64,000 nucleotides of DNA from Polytrichum commune (lineage: Eukaryota > Streptophyta > Polytrichopsida > Polytrichales > Polytrichaceae): the NCBI GenBank assembly GCA_950295325.1, contig OX485804.1, positions 51,508,429 through 51,572,428 of the forward strand, read 5' to 3'. The notes under the pieces are model-generated. The model ran no database searches. It saw only the letters and a program-made list of their open reading frames with translations, and was not told the origin of the DNA. Of this stretch, positions 1-12,149 are shown piece after piece. Position 1 is the stretch's first letter; the number at the start of each line of letters is the position of its first letter. The translations under genes were made by a program, and so were the position numbers.

Positions 1-3000
1 ATTGGCTTGAAAAATATACGTAATGATAAGGTGCAAACATATAGGTCGTTTTTGAGATTTGGGTAATTATAGAGTCAGTTTTGTTCATGCCTTGGAAGTA
101 AATAGCCCTTAAACAAATACCCCTCTGCCGCACATGGTGCACAAAAACCCTATAGATCTAGTGCCCCACTTGTGCAATTATTGCAACATGATTAGCAAAT
201 CCATATTATGTCCGTGATCATTTTCCTCAAAATTGTATAAGCTTATGTGAATATCTTATTCACTATGAAAGTGAAGATTCTCTTCCTCATGCAAGGATCA
301 TACATGCCCTTCCAATTATTTTCACTATGGAGTTTAGAATGGTTAACAAATATGAAGTGTGTAGCTCAATCTCTTCTAAACACACGTATATGTTCTTAGT
401 TCCACACATAACCACACACCACTCAAATATATTTGCATATTTAAGACAAAATTTTGAATGAGACCCACTTACCTTAATGTCGAGAACAAAATTACTAAAA
501 CCGTGACACATTCATGGTTATATTCGAAGATAGATTTGTGTCCTAGAGCAAGCGGGACCAACGATTCAAGGCAATCATGAAGGTAAAATATAGGTAAATC
601 ATAGGTAAAACATAAACATGTAGCTCAAGACTTTTGATTCAAATCAAATATTTTCAAATAACTATTTCATATACTACAACTATAAACCTAGATGGAGACG
701 TGCCTAATTAGGTTACTTATCTTAATAGGGTACCTATGTATTGAGTGGCAGTGGTTAGTTGTGGCTCCAAGAACGGATACCAAAAGGACATGTCCTTAAA
801 ACATATTGGTCTACGCATTCAAAATTTGAGAGCCATTCTAAGCTCAATAGTCAACATAATCAGCAAGGGGGGGGGGGGGAATGGGGGAGAAACCTATAAG
901 ACCACTTAATGAGCATGATATTCTCCACTTTGACACTAAATAAGATATAAGTACGAGCTTCAGAAATTATGTGGAAAGTGACTTTTACCTTGATTTGGGC
1001 TTGCTAACCATCTCATGCTAATCACGTATTTCATACCCTAGTGCTAATCGTATGTTTCATTTTCCTTAGCGGAAGTGGGCTAGTTGGAAATAATCACCAC
1101 TCAAGACCCATCTACCTTACCATCTTCCCGGTTGGTTGAGTGCCTTGTTCTTTGGCAAGTCGCACGGCACTTGTAACCATTACCCATTTACGGGATCTAG
1201 TGACATTTTTGTCTTCAAAAGTGCTATCGACAACTATAAATGTTAGGAAAGGCCGCCGCCTCATCCGAAAAGGGACGAAATATAGACCTAGTAAGCCCTT
1301 GTGGCACAAAAAGGAGAGGAGTACCAATTATTTGCGCAATTGTATGGGTTGAGTAATTGCAAGAGCGACTCGACGCGGCGACTTTTAGTTGATAGCCACT
1401 CAAGCAACTCACACTTGGTGTACAATGGCCGCGTCACATAGGTAGCCTATCTCCGTCACTCCCCTTATAATTGATTTGCCCCACCATCATAAGGCTCACC
1501 ACCATACCCTCGTGCATTTTGGGCACTTTTGACATCATTGGATGTGTTATTGGCACTATGGTATGCAGTTGTTGAGTTGGTTGCTTTTCCTAATTGGACA
1601 CATATGTTTGATTGGTGTGTCATTAGGCGAGGATCAAAGAACAAACAAACATAAAGGCACATGTTCCAGAGAGATTGGATCACGTGTTCAGATTTTAATG
1701 ACTACTCCACATTTAATGGTGAACACGTACGAGAGGATCTATGTATTCGACGAAGGTATCAATGAACATGCGTTGTTGAAGACTGTAGCTAAATAAGGGG
1801 AGGGTCCAATTTTCAATTTGTTTTTTTTATTGGTGCTTCATGATTGGTTTGCTAATGCAACACAAGTTTCGTGGTGCACGACTAATCTGTAGATGTTGGA
1901 GAACATGAGAAACAAACTGAATAACCGCGGGGGCTGCACTTTGTTGCATTGGAAAATGACATGAGGAAAAAAAACATGAGGTCCATTTAAAAGATGAGAG
2001 GCAAAAATGAGAATAATCTATAGTTTTACCATTGCCTTCATTTATGTATTAATGGGTGTTAGGAAAAAAAAAACCAAAAAAAACCATAAGGTTCCTCCAG
2101 AAGGTGGTTGTTAGAAAAAATAAAAATAAAAATTGGCATAGCATTGGATGCTCAAAAGATGATGTTAGCTTATGATAAGATCAATTTTTATAACACAAGA
2201 TACTTATGTGGAAGACCCATACTTCATTATGGATTAAAATGTGTGGTCCTTCCTAAGCCCGGGTTGCAACTTTAGCAGAGAAGGTTCAATATTTTTGAGA
2301 CCGGCATTTGAAAGTTTTTTTTGCTAGTGAGACCTTTGGGTCTATAATATGCCATGCAAGAAGAACTTTCATACCTAGGCATATTTGCCTACTATCATTG
2401 TGGGTTTAAAATGGTCCCACCCAAAAACTAACTTGGATATACAAAGATCTCTATCACACCGACATGCCCAATAAATGTCAATATTTGATTGGTACTACAA
2501 TATTGATACCCATGGGTAAGTTCTCTGATATCATAACCATGGATGTTGATTATGGATATCATGCATTCCCCTACATACTAGACCAACCTTGTTGTAGACC
2601 CACCCTAAAATTCGGCTCTTTGAATATTAAACAAAAAATTGGCCAATAGGATCATACCCGCTCATTCCTCCCCAATTTAGCACTCAAAACTGGGACATGT
2701 GTCATGGCACTATTGGTTCAAGCTTGATTGAAACGCAATCCCAACCTTATTGAAATTGAGTCCCAACCTGATCGTAATTATGGTACCCTATAGATTGCCA
2801 ATGGAGTCCTAATCAGGAATAGGCGCCTCCATTATAAATACCTCGTTTTTGCACGTGGTTTCTGAAGTTTACATGTGGTGCCTTCCTTGAGCGATTGCAC
2901 CTACATACCTTTAGGTACATGTGTCTATTGTGGGCACTTCCAACTTCATCAACCAATATGGCCATGAGATGAGCAAGTCGAAGGACTCACTCTGCTAGCA

Positions 3001-6000
3001 TTTATGAATAAGGGAGAATTCGAACAAATGTGACCGGAGTTCATATGTTCCTTGGGACCTTCCAATCAAAGTGTAGATTCTATAATTCATGAAGTAATCA
3101 TGTAAGAGGGTCCCATTGTGAGGTTGACATAATGCTCATAATGGCATTTATGTGTGCCTACTTGCACTACAAGGATCCATGTTGTTGTCATTGGTTCTTT
3201 GCCATTACAAGGTAGATTTCAGGTGTGCATATCTATTACACTAATAGATTTGCACACCTAAAATTTGTCTTGTGATGGCGATAGCATGTGATTCCTACAA
3301 TGTTGGGTGTTTGATGATGTAAAAGAGACTAGTCTTCCACATTCAATCAAAAAAACATGCCTTGTATTTGAAACGTTGACTTTGAAGCACATGTTGGTAG
3401 TGATTACAAAATAAGACTCCACTCCTTCAATCAGAAGCAATCCCAAAGTGGTACTTATTTGGGAGTTCCATTATTACTACTAATTGGGTAACACAACGCA
3501 TCACTTGGTAAATATTTTAGGAAAGAAAAAACCCACATACAAACATGTCACCAACACTAAGTGCTTTGTCACAAAAAGCTTCGAGTAACAAGGCAATTTA
3601 AGTCATCGTCACCGACAATATGCCTCAACACACTACTTATTTGTTGCTTGCCATTTCAATTTCCTTAGAATGGATCACTACAAAGAAAATGTTGCAACTA
3701 CTACATTAGAAAAGATTGCATAGTTACAATTGAGCACGTTAAGAATACCATGAGGTCCGAACCAAAAATAATAAATAAACAAATATAGAAAGATCAATTG
3801 TTAATAAAATATTGACATTTTTGGTATGATATTGACATAATATTGAGATTACATTTTCAACGCACAACATTTCATATTTTGTAAAAAAAAATTATTTTCA
3901 TCTTTTTGGTTTTGAGCATATGATGGTGTGGGCTCAAAAGTGAGGTGGGTCAAGAAAAGTCACATGAACGGGCCGACCAAATTATTGTGGTTTGTCAAAA
4001 TTGTAGTAGGCCACATCAATTGGTGTGAAGGTCTAGCTAGCCACCTAAGACGAGTATAAGTGACCAATTATGGCACTCATTCCTTTGGTATTTGTAAGGT
4101 CCGGTTCACATGAATCCCACTCATGTTAGCAAGTCCCCAACTTTTGAGCCTCAAGAAACCATCAAAATATACTTAAATTTTCATTAAAGTTGGATCATGA
4201 TTGATTTATGCAAAGTTATTTGGGGAACTTTTGTTGAGAGTGGAGTCTAGCTTTTTGCTCGACCCAGCTTGCAACACAAGTCCCAAGTCTCACCTCCAAA
4301 AAGTGTTGCCATGTAGGCATCCATGTCATACTTGGGACTTGGGACTTGGGACTTGGGACCCTGGTACTTGAAATCCATGTGAAGTAGCAAGTCCCAATTT
4401 CTATGCTTGATTGACCTCAAGCATGGATTGACCTCAAGTGACTTGGGACTTAGGACTTGGGGCCTGTGTGAATCCGCCCTCAGTTGATGATCCTCCACCA
4501 AACAAATGTCATTACACCTTTCACTTCAATTAGTGTGGATTTATTATCGAAGTTTCGTATTGTTACAAGTCAATATTACTGAGGATAGAAATTTTGCATG
4601 TATAACATGATAAGAGATTATGCACATTATTGAACATTATAAAACTTTGATCTTAAGAAGCTCAATTAAATGACTATCCAAGTGGTAAGGTAATTCGAAG
4701 GCACCTCCAACTGTTTTGAGTCTTTCCACTTGATTTAGAATACGTTTCATAGCTCTTTCGATTGGCCAATTCAAAAATCATTAATAAAATAGAGTAACAC
4801 GAAATTAGTGTATTAAATCATGGGGTCCTTACCAAGCTGTATTTTTGACAAAGTTTTTGCAAGTTTTTCACTTTTGACATGCAAAAACTTGCACAAAAAA
4901 AATGCACATCAATTGACACGCATAATTTAGAAGTTGGCACGTACTATGACTTGTGAAGAAGAAGAAAAAACACACGTCAATTGACACGCCAAAAATTGAA
5001 ATGACACGTATCACTAAGCAACTTAACTACTATAAATTGCAGCTCAAGTACCTGGAAAACATAACCCATAACAATAGGAGAACTTCCTGCACTCATTTAT
5101 ACTTAGGTTCAACCTTGTTCTTGTAATTTCTTTTTTAACCGGGAAGGTTACACCAAATTTTTGGCTTGCAAATATTAGAGGTACCCCACTATTCAAAGTT
5201 CTCCTTTGGCATAAATTGTTGTATTCCATCACACTATTAGAAGCCTAGCTTATTATGATGCAAATTAGATTTTGTGGTTTTGTTTCAAGTTTGTATCAAC
5301 TCAAAGTAAACAAACTCTTATTTTGAATGAAATGGAAGGGATTGAATTTGAATTTGTGCGAGAATTGCGTTTGTACTGGGATGAAGGCTTTTGGTTGCTC
5401 AGGGTGTATGTGAATGGCTCACTTGACTTAGAGACTTGTATACTACACCAAAAATTGCAACTGGTAACCTCCAATTGTGTATGATTGCATAATATAATAT
5501 CTCAAGCGAATTGGGTCTTGTTGACCTTGTTTCATTGTTTAGTTGGGTAGTGTAATTATCTTGTTAGACAACTTGTTTCTTATCTAGGAATATGAACTTA
5601 TGTATGCATATTTTTCAATTTAGCCTATCAGATTGGAGGCTCACATAATCTTGAACTAATATCAATTTCATACAAGGTTTACAAAAACTCTTACAAAATT
5701 ATTCCAATATGTTAATTTGACTCGTGTTGTTTTATCAACTTGCACTTTGTATCAAGAAGGAAACGCAGACGGAGATGATTCTCAAGTGAATATTCAATAA
5801 TTGCATTTGATCATTCATCTCATAATATTTAAGAGATTTGATACAATATGAGGAGTGTCTTATATTTGCAAGCATTACCAACACATAAGAATAGTTATAT
5901 AGAAGACCTTGATACATAATAGAAAGGCTCTACTAGAGACCAGTAGACAACTTGAAGCTTATCAACTCAAATCATAAATTGCATGCACTTGTTATTTAGG

Positions 6001-7789
6001 TAAAACCCTATTGTATATGGTTTCTCTTATTTATTAAAATAAAGTGGTGAAATATTCAAAGTTGGGTTCAATGTAATATTCATCTATGTTTTTTTCAAGA
6101 AGCATATACATGTTTGTGTTTATATGTGTATAAATATGATACACTTATATATGAAGTGGATGATGTCATGAATTTCTGAGTGATGTGCTCATTTTCTTTT
6201 ACCATGTTGTCATTGTTAATAATAAAACAATACATTGCATTTTTATATTTGCATGTGTCATTTTGAACCTACTTTCCATGTAAATGGAAGAAACGGAGTG
6301 ACTTTTTTTGTATGATGATAATATATTGTTCATTTTATAAAAGTGAATTGAACTTTGTTGTTTATTGGGTGTGAGAATTAATTCAAGTAAAGGTTGGGCA
6401 TGTCAATTCTATTTAGATTTTTGTTTAAATATCTATTAAATGACTAGAATTGAATTATTTTGCAGACATAACATATGGCCTTTGAAAGTAATAACAACTG
6501 TGGAAGAGCTTGTCAACTTAATTTGAATAAGACCCATAATGAAAGAGTTTTATCTCAACCTTCAATTCAATTATCTCAAAAAATTCCAACGCTTGAATAA
6601 TATGAAAATTTTCCTCATAATATGGATAATGAAAGCGTAACACAATTAGATGCAGATGTTGGGAATGATGTAATTGGGAAACCTTCTCATGTCATTCCCA
6701 ATCAACAAAGGTATAGAGGAGTTTTTAAGGTTTCTTAGAAAATTGGTAGGCTTAGTTGTTACATTATAGACAAAATGATGGGCGAACAATAAGACTTATG
6801 AAATGTTATGTTTGCCAAGAAATGCGTGTAGATTTTAGATGGAGGACATGTATAGGTTGCAAGAGTTTACAAAAATCTCTTGTTAAGGTTTATGAAAAGA
6901 GTGTCGATCATATAAATTTGATAACTCTTTGAGAGGTTGTACATTTTCCTCAATGTGCAAATGCACCTCCAAGGATTCAAGGGCTAAATGTTATGGTAGA
7001 TAGAGAGCAATCAAGAATCATCATTGTGATGAAAGCTTTATATTTTACAGTATAAATGATAATCCAATTTCGAGTTATCAAGACGTAGTACAAATCGACA
7101 CAATGAGCTAAAATGATTGTTGAATGATGTATTTTGAATAAGATTATGTAGTGATTTTACAAATTCATATAGTACGGTAGTTTTCTTGAGGTAATGTTAT
7201 GACCCGCTTATGACAGTGCATACTGGCCTTATTGGAATTATTCAGAGTTGAAAAACCGCATTGGTATGAGATCATATGTTCTTTTAAATTTCATTTTTAC
7301 TGGAACTTGCTTATAGATGTTTTACCAAGAGTTGAATAAATTGAATATCAACTTTCAATATGATATGGTTGATATCATAACTATTAGTCAACCATTGATA
7401 TCATTATTTCAATTTTATCACATCATTTTTAATCCAAGAATGGACCTATGTTTGGTTGTACAAGCAAGAATTTGGAAAAATTCTTGAGGGAATTTGTATG
7501 AAATCTTCAGTTGAGTTATGAAAACAATACAAGAAATCGTATTATTCATGCATTGGCAATTGATGGGCCCAATGAACTACAACAATGCATATTATTGGGT
7601 GCATCTAATATGCAAAGAGTTGTTCATCCTTTGAATCATCATTTCCCGACCTTCCATATTAAATGCAACCAAACTTTTCAGCCCTCGTAATTATCAAGCG
7701 ATAATACTAACCAAATCACAAATACCAAATTGTGGCTAGAAAGGATATTGTTGAAGTTTCAATATACTAGAAAAAAAGGTGACATGTGT
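1..7789. other. Gene-poor AT-rich repeat DNA
   Basis: No open frame here resembles a known protein and the longest are short chance frames. Visible contents are a 13-base G run at 867-879, a short CTTGGGA minisatellite near 4331-4358, and scattered degenerate sequence between 6470 and 7790. The last stretch reads like decayed coding DNA with many stops, and may belong to the hAT remnant that follows, but I could not assign it. Confidence 0.6.
4331..4358. repeat. CTTGGGA minisatellite
   Basis: Four head-to-tail copies of the 7-mer CTTGGGA are visible. Related and inverted forms of the word (AAGTCCCAAG type) recur at about 4275-4290, 4390 and 4440-4460, so the surrounding 230 bp is a patch of direct and inverted copies of one motif. 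No gene is apparent in it. Confidence 0.75.
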
Positions 7790-8143
7790 AAGGGGAAACT
7801 CCTAGCATTTATGAAAACACTTTGACATGAGTGTGAGAACAAAACGATATTTGAGGCTTGGCGCATATGTGGTAGTAATTTGGAATGGCACACAAATTGG
7901 CCTAAACTTATGCAACTTTGGCAGAAGGTTATAATCATTCCACCAAGTGTAGCTATTTGTGAGGGATGATTTTTCAAACAAAATGCAATCAAAAGCCACT
8001 TGTGCAATAGGTTCAACTTGAAGGCCCTTGATGCTCTTATGCAGGTCTCTCTTTGTGGGCTTGAAGTGGATGCAATGGATTGGGCTACCATCTTCAACAT
8101 TTGGAGAAACATGCGAGACCGAAGGATACTTATGCTCAATTGA
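7790..8143 (+). pseudogene. hAT-type transposase C-terminal remnant
   Basis: In one plus frame the translation runs through a segment reading WPKLMQLWQKVIIIPPS, then AICEG, a stop, then FFKQNAIKSHLCNRFNLKAL and LDALMQVSL, ending NIWRNMRDRR before a stop at 8141-8143. This matches the layout of the hAT C-terminal dimerization region of the ZNF862-like/DUF4371 kind, in which a proline-serine stretch is followed by CERGFS-like, QN.IK...RNRL and LD.LMR motifs. At least two in-frame stops (about 7820 and 7970) make it non-functional. I see no N-terminal BED finger or DDE region, so it is a 3' fragment of an old element. The family assignment is by motif recognition; the exact clade is uncertain. 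Confidence 0.6.
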
Positions 8144-8742
8144 TAGTTACAAATCAAGATTATATTTTGATCATTCAAAATATTAGTTTTTCTAAAATAT
8201 CGTGTAACCGAAAATTGAGGCGACATTTTAGAATAAAATGTATATGTCAATTGACATTCATTTTTGTTTTTGAAAATGTCACATGGCACTTTGGATTTGA
8301 AATTGAACGTCAAATGAAATTTGTCAAAGGCACACACTGATAATTGGTTCAAATTCAAGACCTTAGGAAAATTACCAACTGATTTAGAAGAATTTGCAGA
8401 ATATTCCTCATTTGGATAAAGAGCTACCAAAAGATGTCAACATGTAACCGGCTTATATTGGAATTGATGGGATCTCAACCACTTATGCCCAAAAATCTCC
8501 CCAGAGACTACTGCCTAGCTTGTGCACACTTTGGGCCTTCATTTGACTCCAACTTAAGGGCCGGTTTACACTACGGTGGAGAAGTCCACCGGTCATGAAA
8601 AAAATGGCGTTTCTCAATTGTGATTGGTCGAAAATGCAACTCTTGACCGGTGGGTGTTTACACTAGGTGAAGAAAACAATGGTGGTGAACTTTTCTCATG
8701 GATGATAAAATGACATGGCCGCCTACATGGCAGGACTTTTTG

Positions 8743-8806
8743 GAGTTGGGCTTCTCCGGCCTCAAGAGGCCGGACAAGAAACTCCTCCTCCGGAGAAGCC
8801 CAACTC
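8743..8806. repeat. Internal perfect hairpin in the Harbinger element
   Basis: A 17-bp perfect inverted repeat (arms at 8743-8759 and 8790-8806, GAGTTGGGCTTCTCCGG and its complement) flanks a 30-base loop that itself contains GGCC pairs. It lies subterminally in the 930-bp transposon. Confidence 0.85.
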
Positions 8807-8887
8807 AATAAAAAATTAATTTTCAAAAACAGATCTGGACCATAGATTTCAGATCTGGTTTTTTTCAAAACCTAAGGTGTTGGCAAG

Positions 8888-8889
<2 letters not shown>

Positions 8890-8924
<35 letters not shown>
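8890..8924. repeat. CT microsatellite
   Basis: About 17 CT dinucleotides in a row lie some 50 bp upstream of the ATG at 8973, inside the Harbinger-type element. CT tracts are common in plant 5' leaders, which fits this being a leftover leader of the element's gene. Confidence 0.95.
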
Positions 8925-8926
<2 letters not shown>

Positions 8927-8972
8927 TATAGTAGCTCCTTAGCGATTTTTTTTTGTGCAATTTTTTTTCACA

Positions 8973-9239
8973 ATGGCTGGTTACTCACAATTTCAGTTTG
9001 GTAGTAGCCAAGATGAGGATGACCTCATTGGTAGTGAGAATTATTTTGAGCCCTCAAGGCAATTTCCAGGAAGTGCTTTTAGGGCTTATGTTCAACACCC
9101 TTCTCCACTTGCAAGGAATTTGAGGGAAGAGTTTGAAGGAGGAAGAGAGATAGAGGAAGAGAATGATGTAGAAATTGTGAAACGGCCAATTGAACATTAT
9201 ATTACACAATTCTTGTTGAAATCTTTTGATACAATGTGA
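8973..9239 (+). CDS. Residual ORF inside the Harbinger element
   Basis: An 88-codon frame begins ATGGCTGG (MAGYSQFQFG) and ends with TGA at 9237-9239. It is rich in acidic residues and phenylalanine (QDEDDLIGSE near the start, GGREIEEEND later) and shows no recognised domain. It sits after a CT-rich leader and ends about 250 bp before the right TIR. Inference: this may be the 5' part of one of the two genes of an autonomous PIF/Harbinger element (the Myb-like ORF1 or the transposase), truncated by the internal deletion. It may not be expressed. I do not recognise the protein. Confidence 0.35.
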   Translation: MAGYSQFQFGSSQDEDDLIGSENYFEPSRQFPGSAFRAYVQHPSPLARNLREEFEGGREIEEENDVEIVKRPIEHYITQFLLKSFDTM

Positions 9240-9490
9240 ATGTAGAGAATTATGGTTTTTTATCACAAAAAATCTTCATCATTAGGTGAACTTCTCTTCA
9301 CCGGTGGACTTCTCCGCTAAACTTCTCCTCTAGGTGTTTAGACTTCAACCGGTCAAGACTCCTTAAGAAATATTTTATTGCCTTTAATTCTTCTCCGGCA
9401 CATCCACCATTTGCCTCATATAACCATGTCTTGGCCAAGCATTCTTGACCGACCGGAGGCCTTCTCCACCGTAGTGCAAACCGGCCCTAA

Positions 9491-11373
9491 GTACCATGTA
9501 TGTCTGTCGTGAACCACTAAGCATTATTTTGAAGTTAAGAGATTGTTGTCAAATGATTTAAGTAATTTACCCAAGTACAACCAGACCCACAACCTCCCAC
9601 AAAATCGGATCCGACTTCTAGCATTACTCCCTCCATAAATCAGGGAATTATGTTCATTTGTTACTACAACTAATGAAGACCATCACGCACAACTCAAGAA
9701 ACATCATATCAAACATCAAATTATGTTTCTACAACTGCCAATTGAACATCGCATAAAATAGGATCCTAATGCTGGGAATGCACATGAAATCACTCATCTA
9801 CAGTACATGAGAGACTACATGTAATGAACCACAAACAAAACCCTGGACTCTAATGGTGTCAAACTGGACAGTCAAGAACCTTATGTTAGATACAATTGTC
9901 GTCATGAATCACAATATTGCTTTCAAAAAGTTGGTTTAATCCTCAGCAGTGCATGTACGTAAATTTTTCAGGTTGGTCATGTCATAGTACATTACTGCAT
10001 GGTGTTCATGAATCCAGCTTTCCATAACTGTGAGGCTGCTCCCTAATTTTCTGTGGCATGGCCCTGCCAAATTTCAAGAACGATGTCCAGCAAAAAGATG
10101 AGTGACATAGCACAAACATAATACGAGGATAAAGCACAGAAAAATGATGAGGAAGGTAATATTCCTTCTCATAAATGGTTGTATATCATATGAATATTGA
10201 AACCGTATATAGGAGGAGAAATAGAAGAATTTGCATCATGAAAGGATTGTAGTTGTTGTCCTCGCTTCAGTGTCGAGCACATCCTGCACATGAGTCACGC
10301 TGCGATTCTTTTATCACAGTTTAAGAACAGGCCCATTGTGACCCAAATGTGAATGCTAGACAAGTGTGAGTGTGTACACATGAAAGGTCAAAAGGGCTCT
10401 TTTCATGTAGAAAGCATTTAAGGTTGCTGAGGAACGCCTTCCCCACACCCTCTCGAATACATAGTTTAGACGACCATAGAAATTTCCAAACATATAGAAT
10501 TGGACAAGAAATGGACCAATATGTTCTACGAGTGCTCATTGGCATTTCGCCTAGCATGACAGCTCACGTTCATCGAGGCATCACCTCATGCAATGGGCCG
10601 GTAACCAAAGTATAACCAGTATTCAGAAGCAATCAACCCATGACACAGAAGAACAAGCAACCAGGACCGTACCTACATTTCATGTCGCGCACAACCTGAA
10701 ATGAAACGGGTACTTGATTCCTTTCATTCCTTATCCATTTGCAAAATCCGAAAAGGCACCAAATTGGCGCCAAGGATCATACTAAACCAGTTCCCGCAGA
10801 TAGTGAAAAACATGCCACCACATGTGCATCCGCGATTGCGCGCCATGTGTCTACATACTTATTTTACTGCGTGCTAAAATAAGCCTGTATTTACTGGTAA
10901 CTACTTCCTCTTTACACTACCAAACTCGGCGAAGTATTTCCAAAATTTTCCGCCCCGCCCACCTCCGTCACTTTTCCAACCTATTCCTTTTCTCATTTTT
11001 CTCCTTGAGGATTATGAAAACGCAATCCCAACACCTGTAGTAGCCAGGTGTGCAATACACTAGCCTAGGTGAAACCCATTCAAGTTATAGGTACCATCTG
11101 ACCTTAACCAACTGAACTAGAAGGATCGTGCAGTAATGTAATTTTAGCCACATTCCCAAATTCTGAACGAGAATGTTGATGATATGGATGCAATTTCCCA
11201 TGTGCAGCCGGATGCGGTTGGTTGCTCACCCTAATCCACCGCGAATCCAAGTACCGGAGGCGCCCCGCGACATTAATAATCCTGGAGCGAAGTGGAATTG
11301 CAACGGCGCAGAAGGTGAGAGATAGAGGGCAGAAGGAGAGAGGGAGGGAGAAAGATTGCCTTCCAAGGCAAGG
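9491..11373. other. Downstream flank of SDHAF4, no gene recognised
   Basis: The base composition is more balanced than in the repeat DNA to the left, and several short frames exist on both strands, but none resembles a protein family. The part nearest 11374 (purine-rich, GAGAGGGAGGGAG) lies just after the SDHAF4 stop and is probably its 3' UTR. Confidence 0.5.
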
Positions 11374-11751
11374 CTAGAAATCGTAGCAACGGCCGCCTTT
11401 TTCCCAGTCGCCATACCTGGTGGGTTCCGGCCCGTGTGGTCCGCCCACCTCTCCGGTCTCAGGATTCAGGTCCAACCCACCTCCATCTTCTTGTTGAGTT
11501 TCCGAATGTTTCCCTGCCGTCACCGTCTTCTTCCGGTCCTCCATACCCACCCAATGGCCTTCAACCTCATCCCCAGGCACCACTGCCGCTGGCTTCTCTG
11601 CTTGCGTCGTCCCAGGGGTCGTCGTCTCCGTCGCCAGCAGCGCTCTCACGCTGTGCCGCCACGACGCTGCTCTGGGAATCCCCATCACTCCCTTCGACAC
11701 TGTAATGTGTTTCGCGAGCGACGAAGCCATCAGCATCCTCCGAAGCGCCAT
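11374..11751 (-). CDS. SDHAF4: Succinate dehydrogenase assembly factor 4 (SDHAF4/Sdh8)
   Basis: This is a single-exon 125-aa frame. SDHAF4 is a small mitochondrial matrix chaperone that binds flavinylated SDHA before complex II assembly. The diagnostic C-terminus is intact: [10 protein letters not shown], then [19 protein letters not shown], directly before TAG at 11374-11376. This is the conserved DUF1674/UPF0369 signature. The N-terminal ~55 residues ([15 protein letters not shown] onward) are basic and hydroxylated with few acids, as in a mitochondrial presequence, and are followed by an alanine/threonine-rich linker. The start is the ATG at 11751-11749 in the context TTACGATGGCG; the frame stays open 14 codons further upstream but has no ATG there. 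The length fits plant members. A non-coding upstream exon cannot be excluded. A G-box and a telo-box lie upstream. Confidence 0.9.
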   Translation of the reverse strand: MALRRMLMASSLAKHITVSKGVMGIPRAASWRHSVRALLATETTTPGTTQAEKPAAVVPGDEVEGHWVGMEDRKKTVTAGKHSETQQEDGGGLDLNPETGEVGGPHGPEPTRYGDWEKGGRCYDF

Positions 11752-11933
11752 CGTAATTCCCCAAATTGAGTCCAACCTAGACACTCTCCACAATCCTTCT
11801 GTAACTTATTGCAAGCTGCGCACGTTGTAAGATGAGAAAGAAGTTGATGCGAAAGGGTTACCGTTCACAGACAGTAATTTATACGACTGTAAACCAGGGG
11901 GTTCGGAGAAACCTCCTGGAAGGGGTCCGAGAT

Positions 11934-11941
11934 CCACGTGG
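11934..11941. promoter_or_regulatory. G-box (CCACGTGG) upstream of SDHAF4
   Basis: The perfect palindrome CCACGTGG lies about 185 bp upstream of the SDHAF4 start codon. This is the canonical binding core for plant bZIP and bHLH factors. A function here is inferred from position only. Confidence 0.4.
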
Positions 11942-12140
11942 CTGCACGAGAGTGACTGGACCAACCGCCTTGCCTTGCTCCCACACCGCAAGCTTGTCAT
12001 ACGTAGAGATCTGCGAAAGATGATTACAAAGAAGCCAGAGAGGAACAAAAGGGTTAGAAGCATGTTTCTGAAACAACAGAAGGTTCTAGTAGCATCAACA
12101 CCGTGATTAAAGTAGTAATCTTACTTAACCCTAATTTCCT

Positions 12141-12149
12141 AAACCCTAA
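12141..12149 (+). promoter_or_regulatory. Telo-box-like motif AAACCCTAA
   Basis: AAACCCTAA follows a partial ACCCTAA at 12128-12134, about 390 bp upstream of the SDHAF4 ATG. Telo-boxes mark promoters of many plant housekeeping and ribosomal genes. Whether it serves SDHAF4 is uncertain. Confidence 0.35.

Larger units (their letters stand above)
8558..9487. mobile_element. PIF/Harbinger-type non-autonomous DNA transposon
   Basis: The element is bounded by inverted repeats that start GGGCCGGTTTACACTACGG on the left (8558 on) and GGGCCGGTTTGCACTACGG on the complement of the right end (to 9487), agreeing at about 26 of 27 positions. TAA lies directly outside both ends (8555-8557 and 9488-9490). 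A 3-bp TWA duplication and GGGCC-type ends are typical of PIF/Harbinger and Tourist elements. Inside are a 64-bp hairpin, a long CT tract, and an 88-aa ORF behind what looks like a retained 5' leader. No DDE transposase is encoded, so this is probably an internal deletion derivative of a larger element. The boundaries are well supported; the family name is inferred from TSD length and terminal bases. Confidence 0.85.

Noticed and set aside
6700-6760. RYRGV-like peptide suggesting an AP2/ERF domain
   Set aside because: Stops follow within a few codons and none of the later AP2 residues (WVAEIR, WLGTF) can be found.
7759-8430. 223-codon minus-strand open frame, the second longest in the window
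   Set aside because: It lies antisense to the hAT transposase remnant, whose plus-strand translation matches a known motif series, and its own translation resembles nothing.
11356-11769. 137-codon plus-strand frame over SDHAF4
   Set aside because: Antisense to SDHAF4, whose C-terminal signature is unmistakable; this is a GC-driven shadow.
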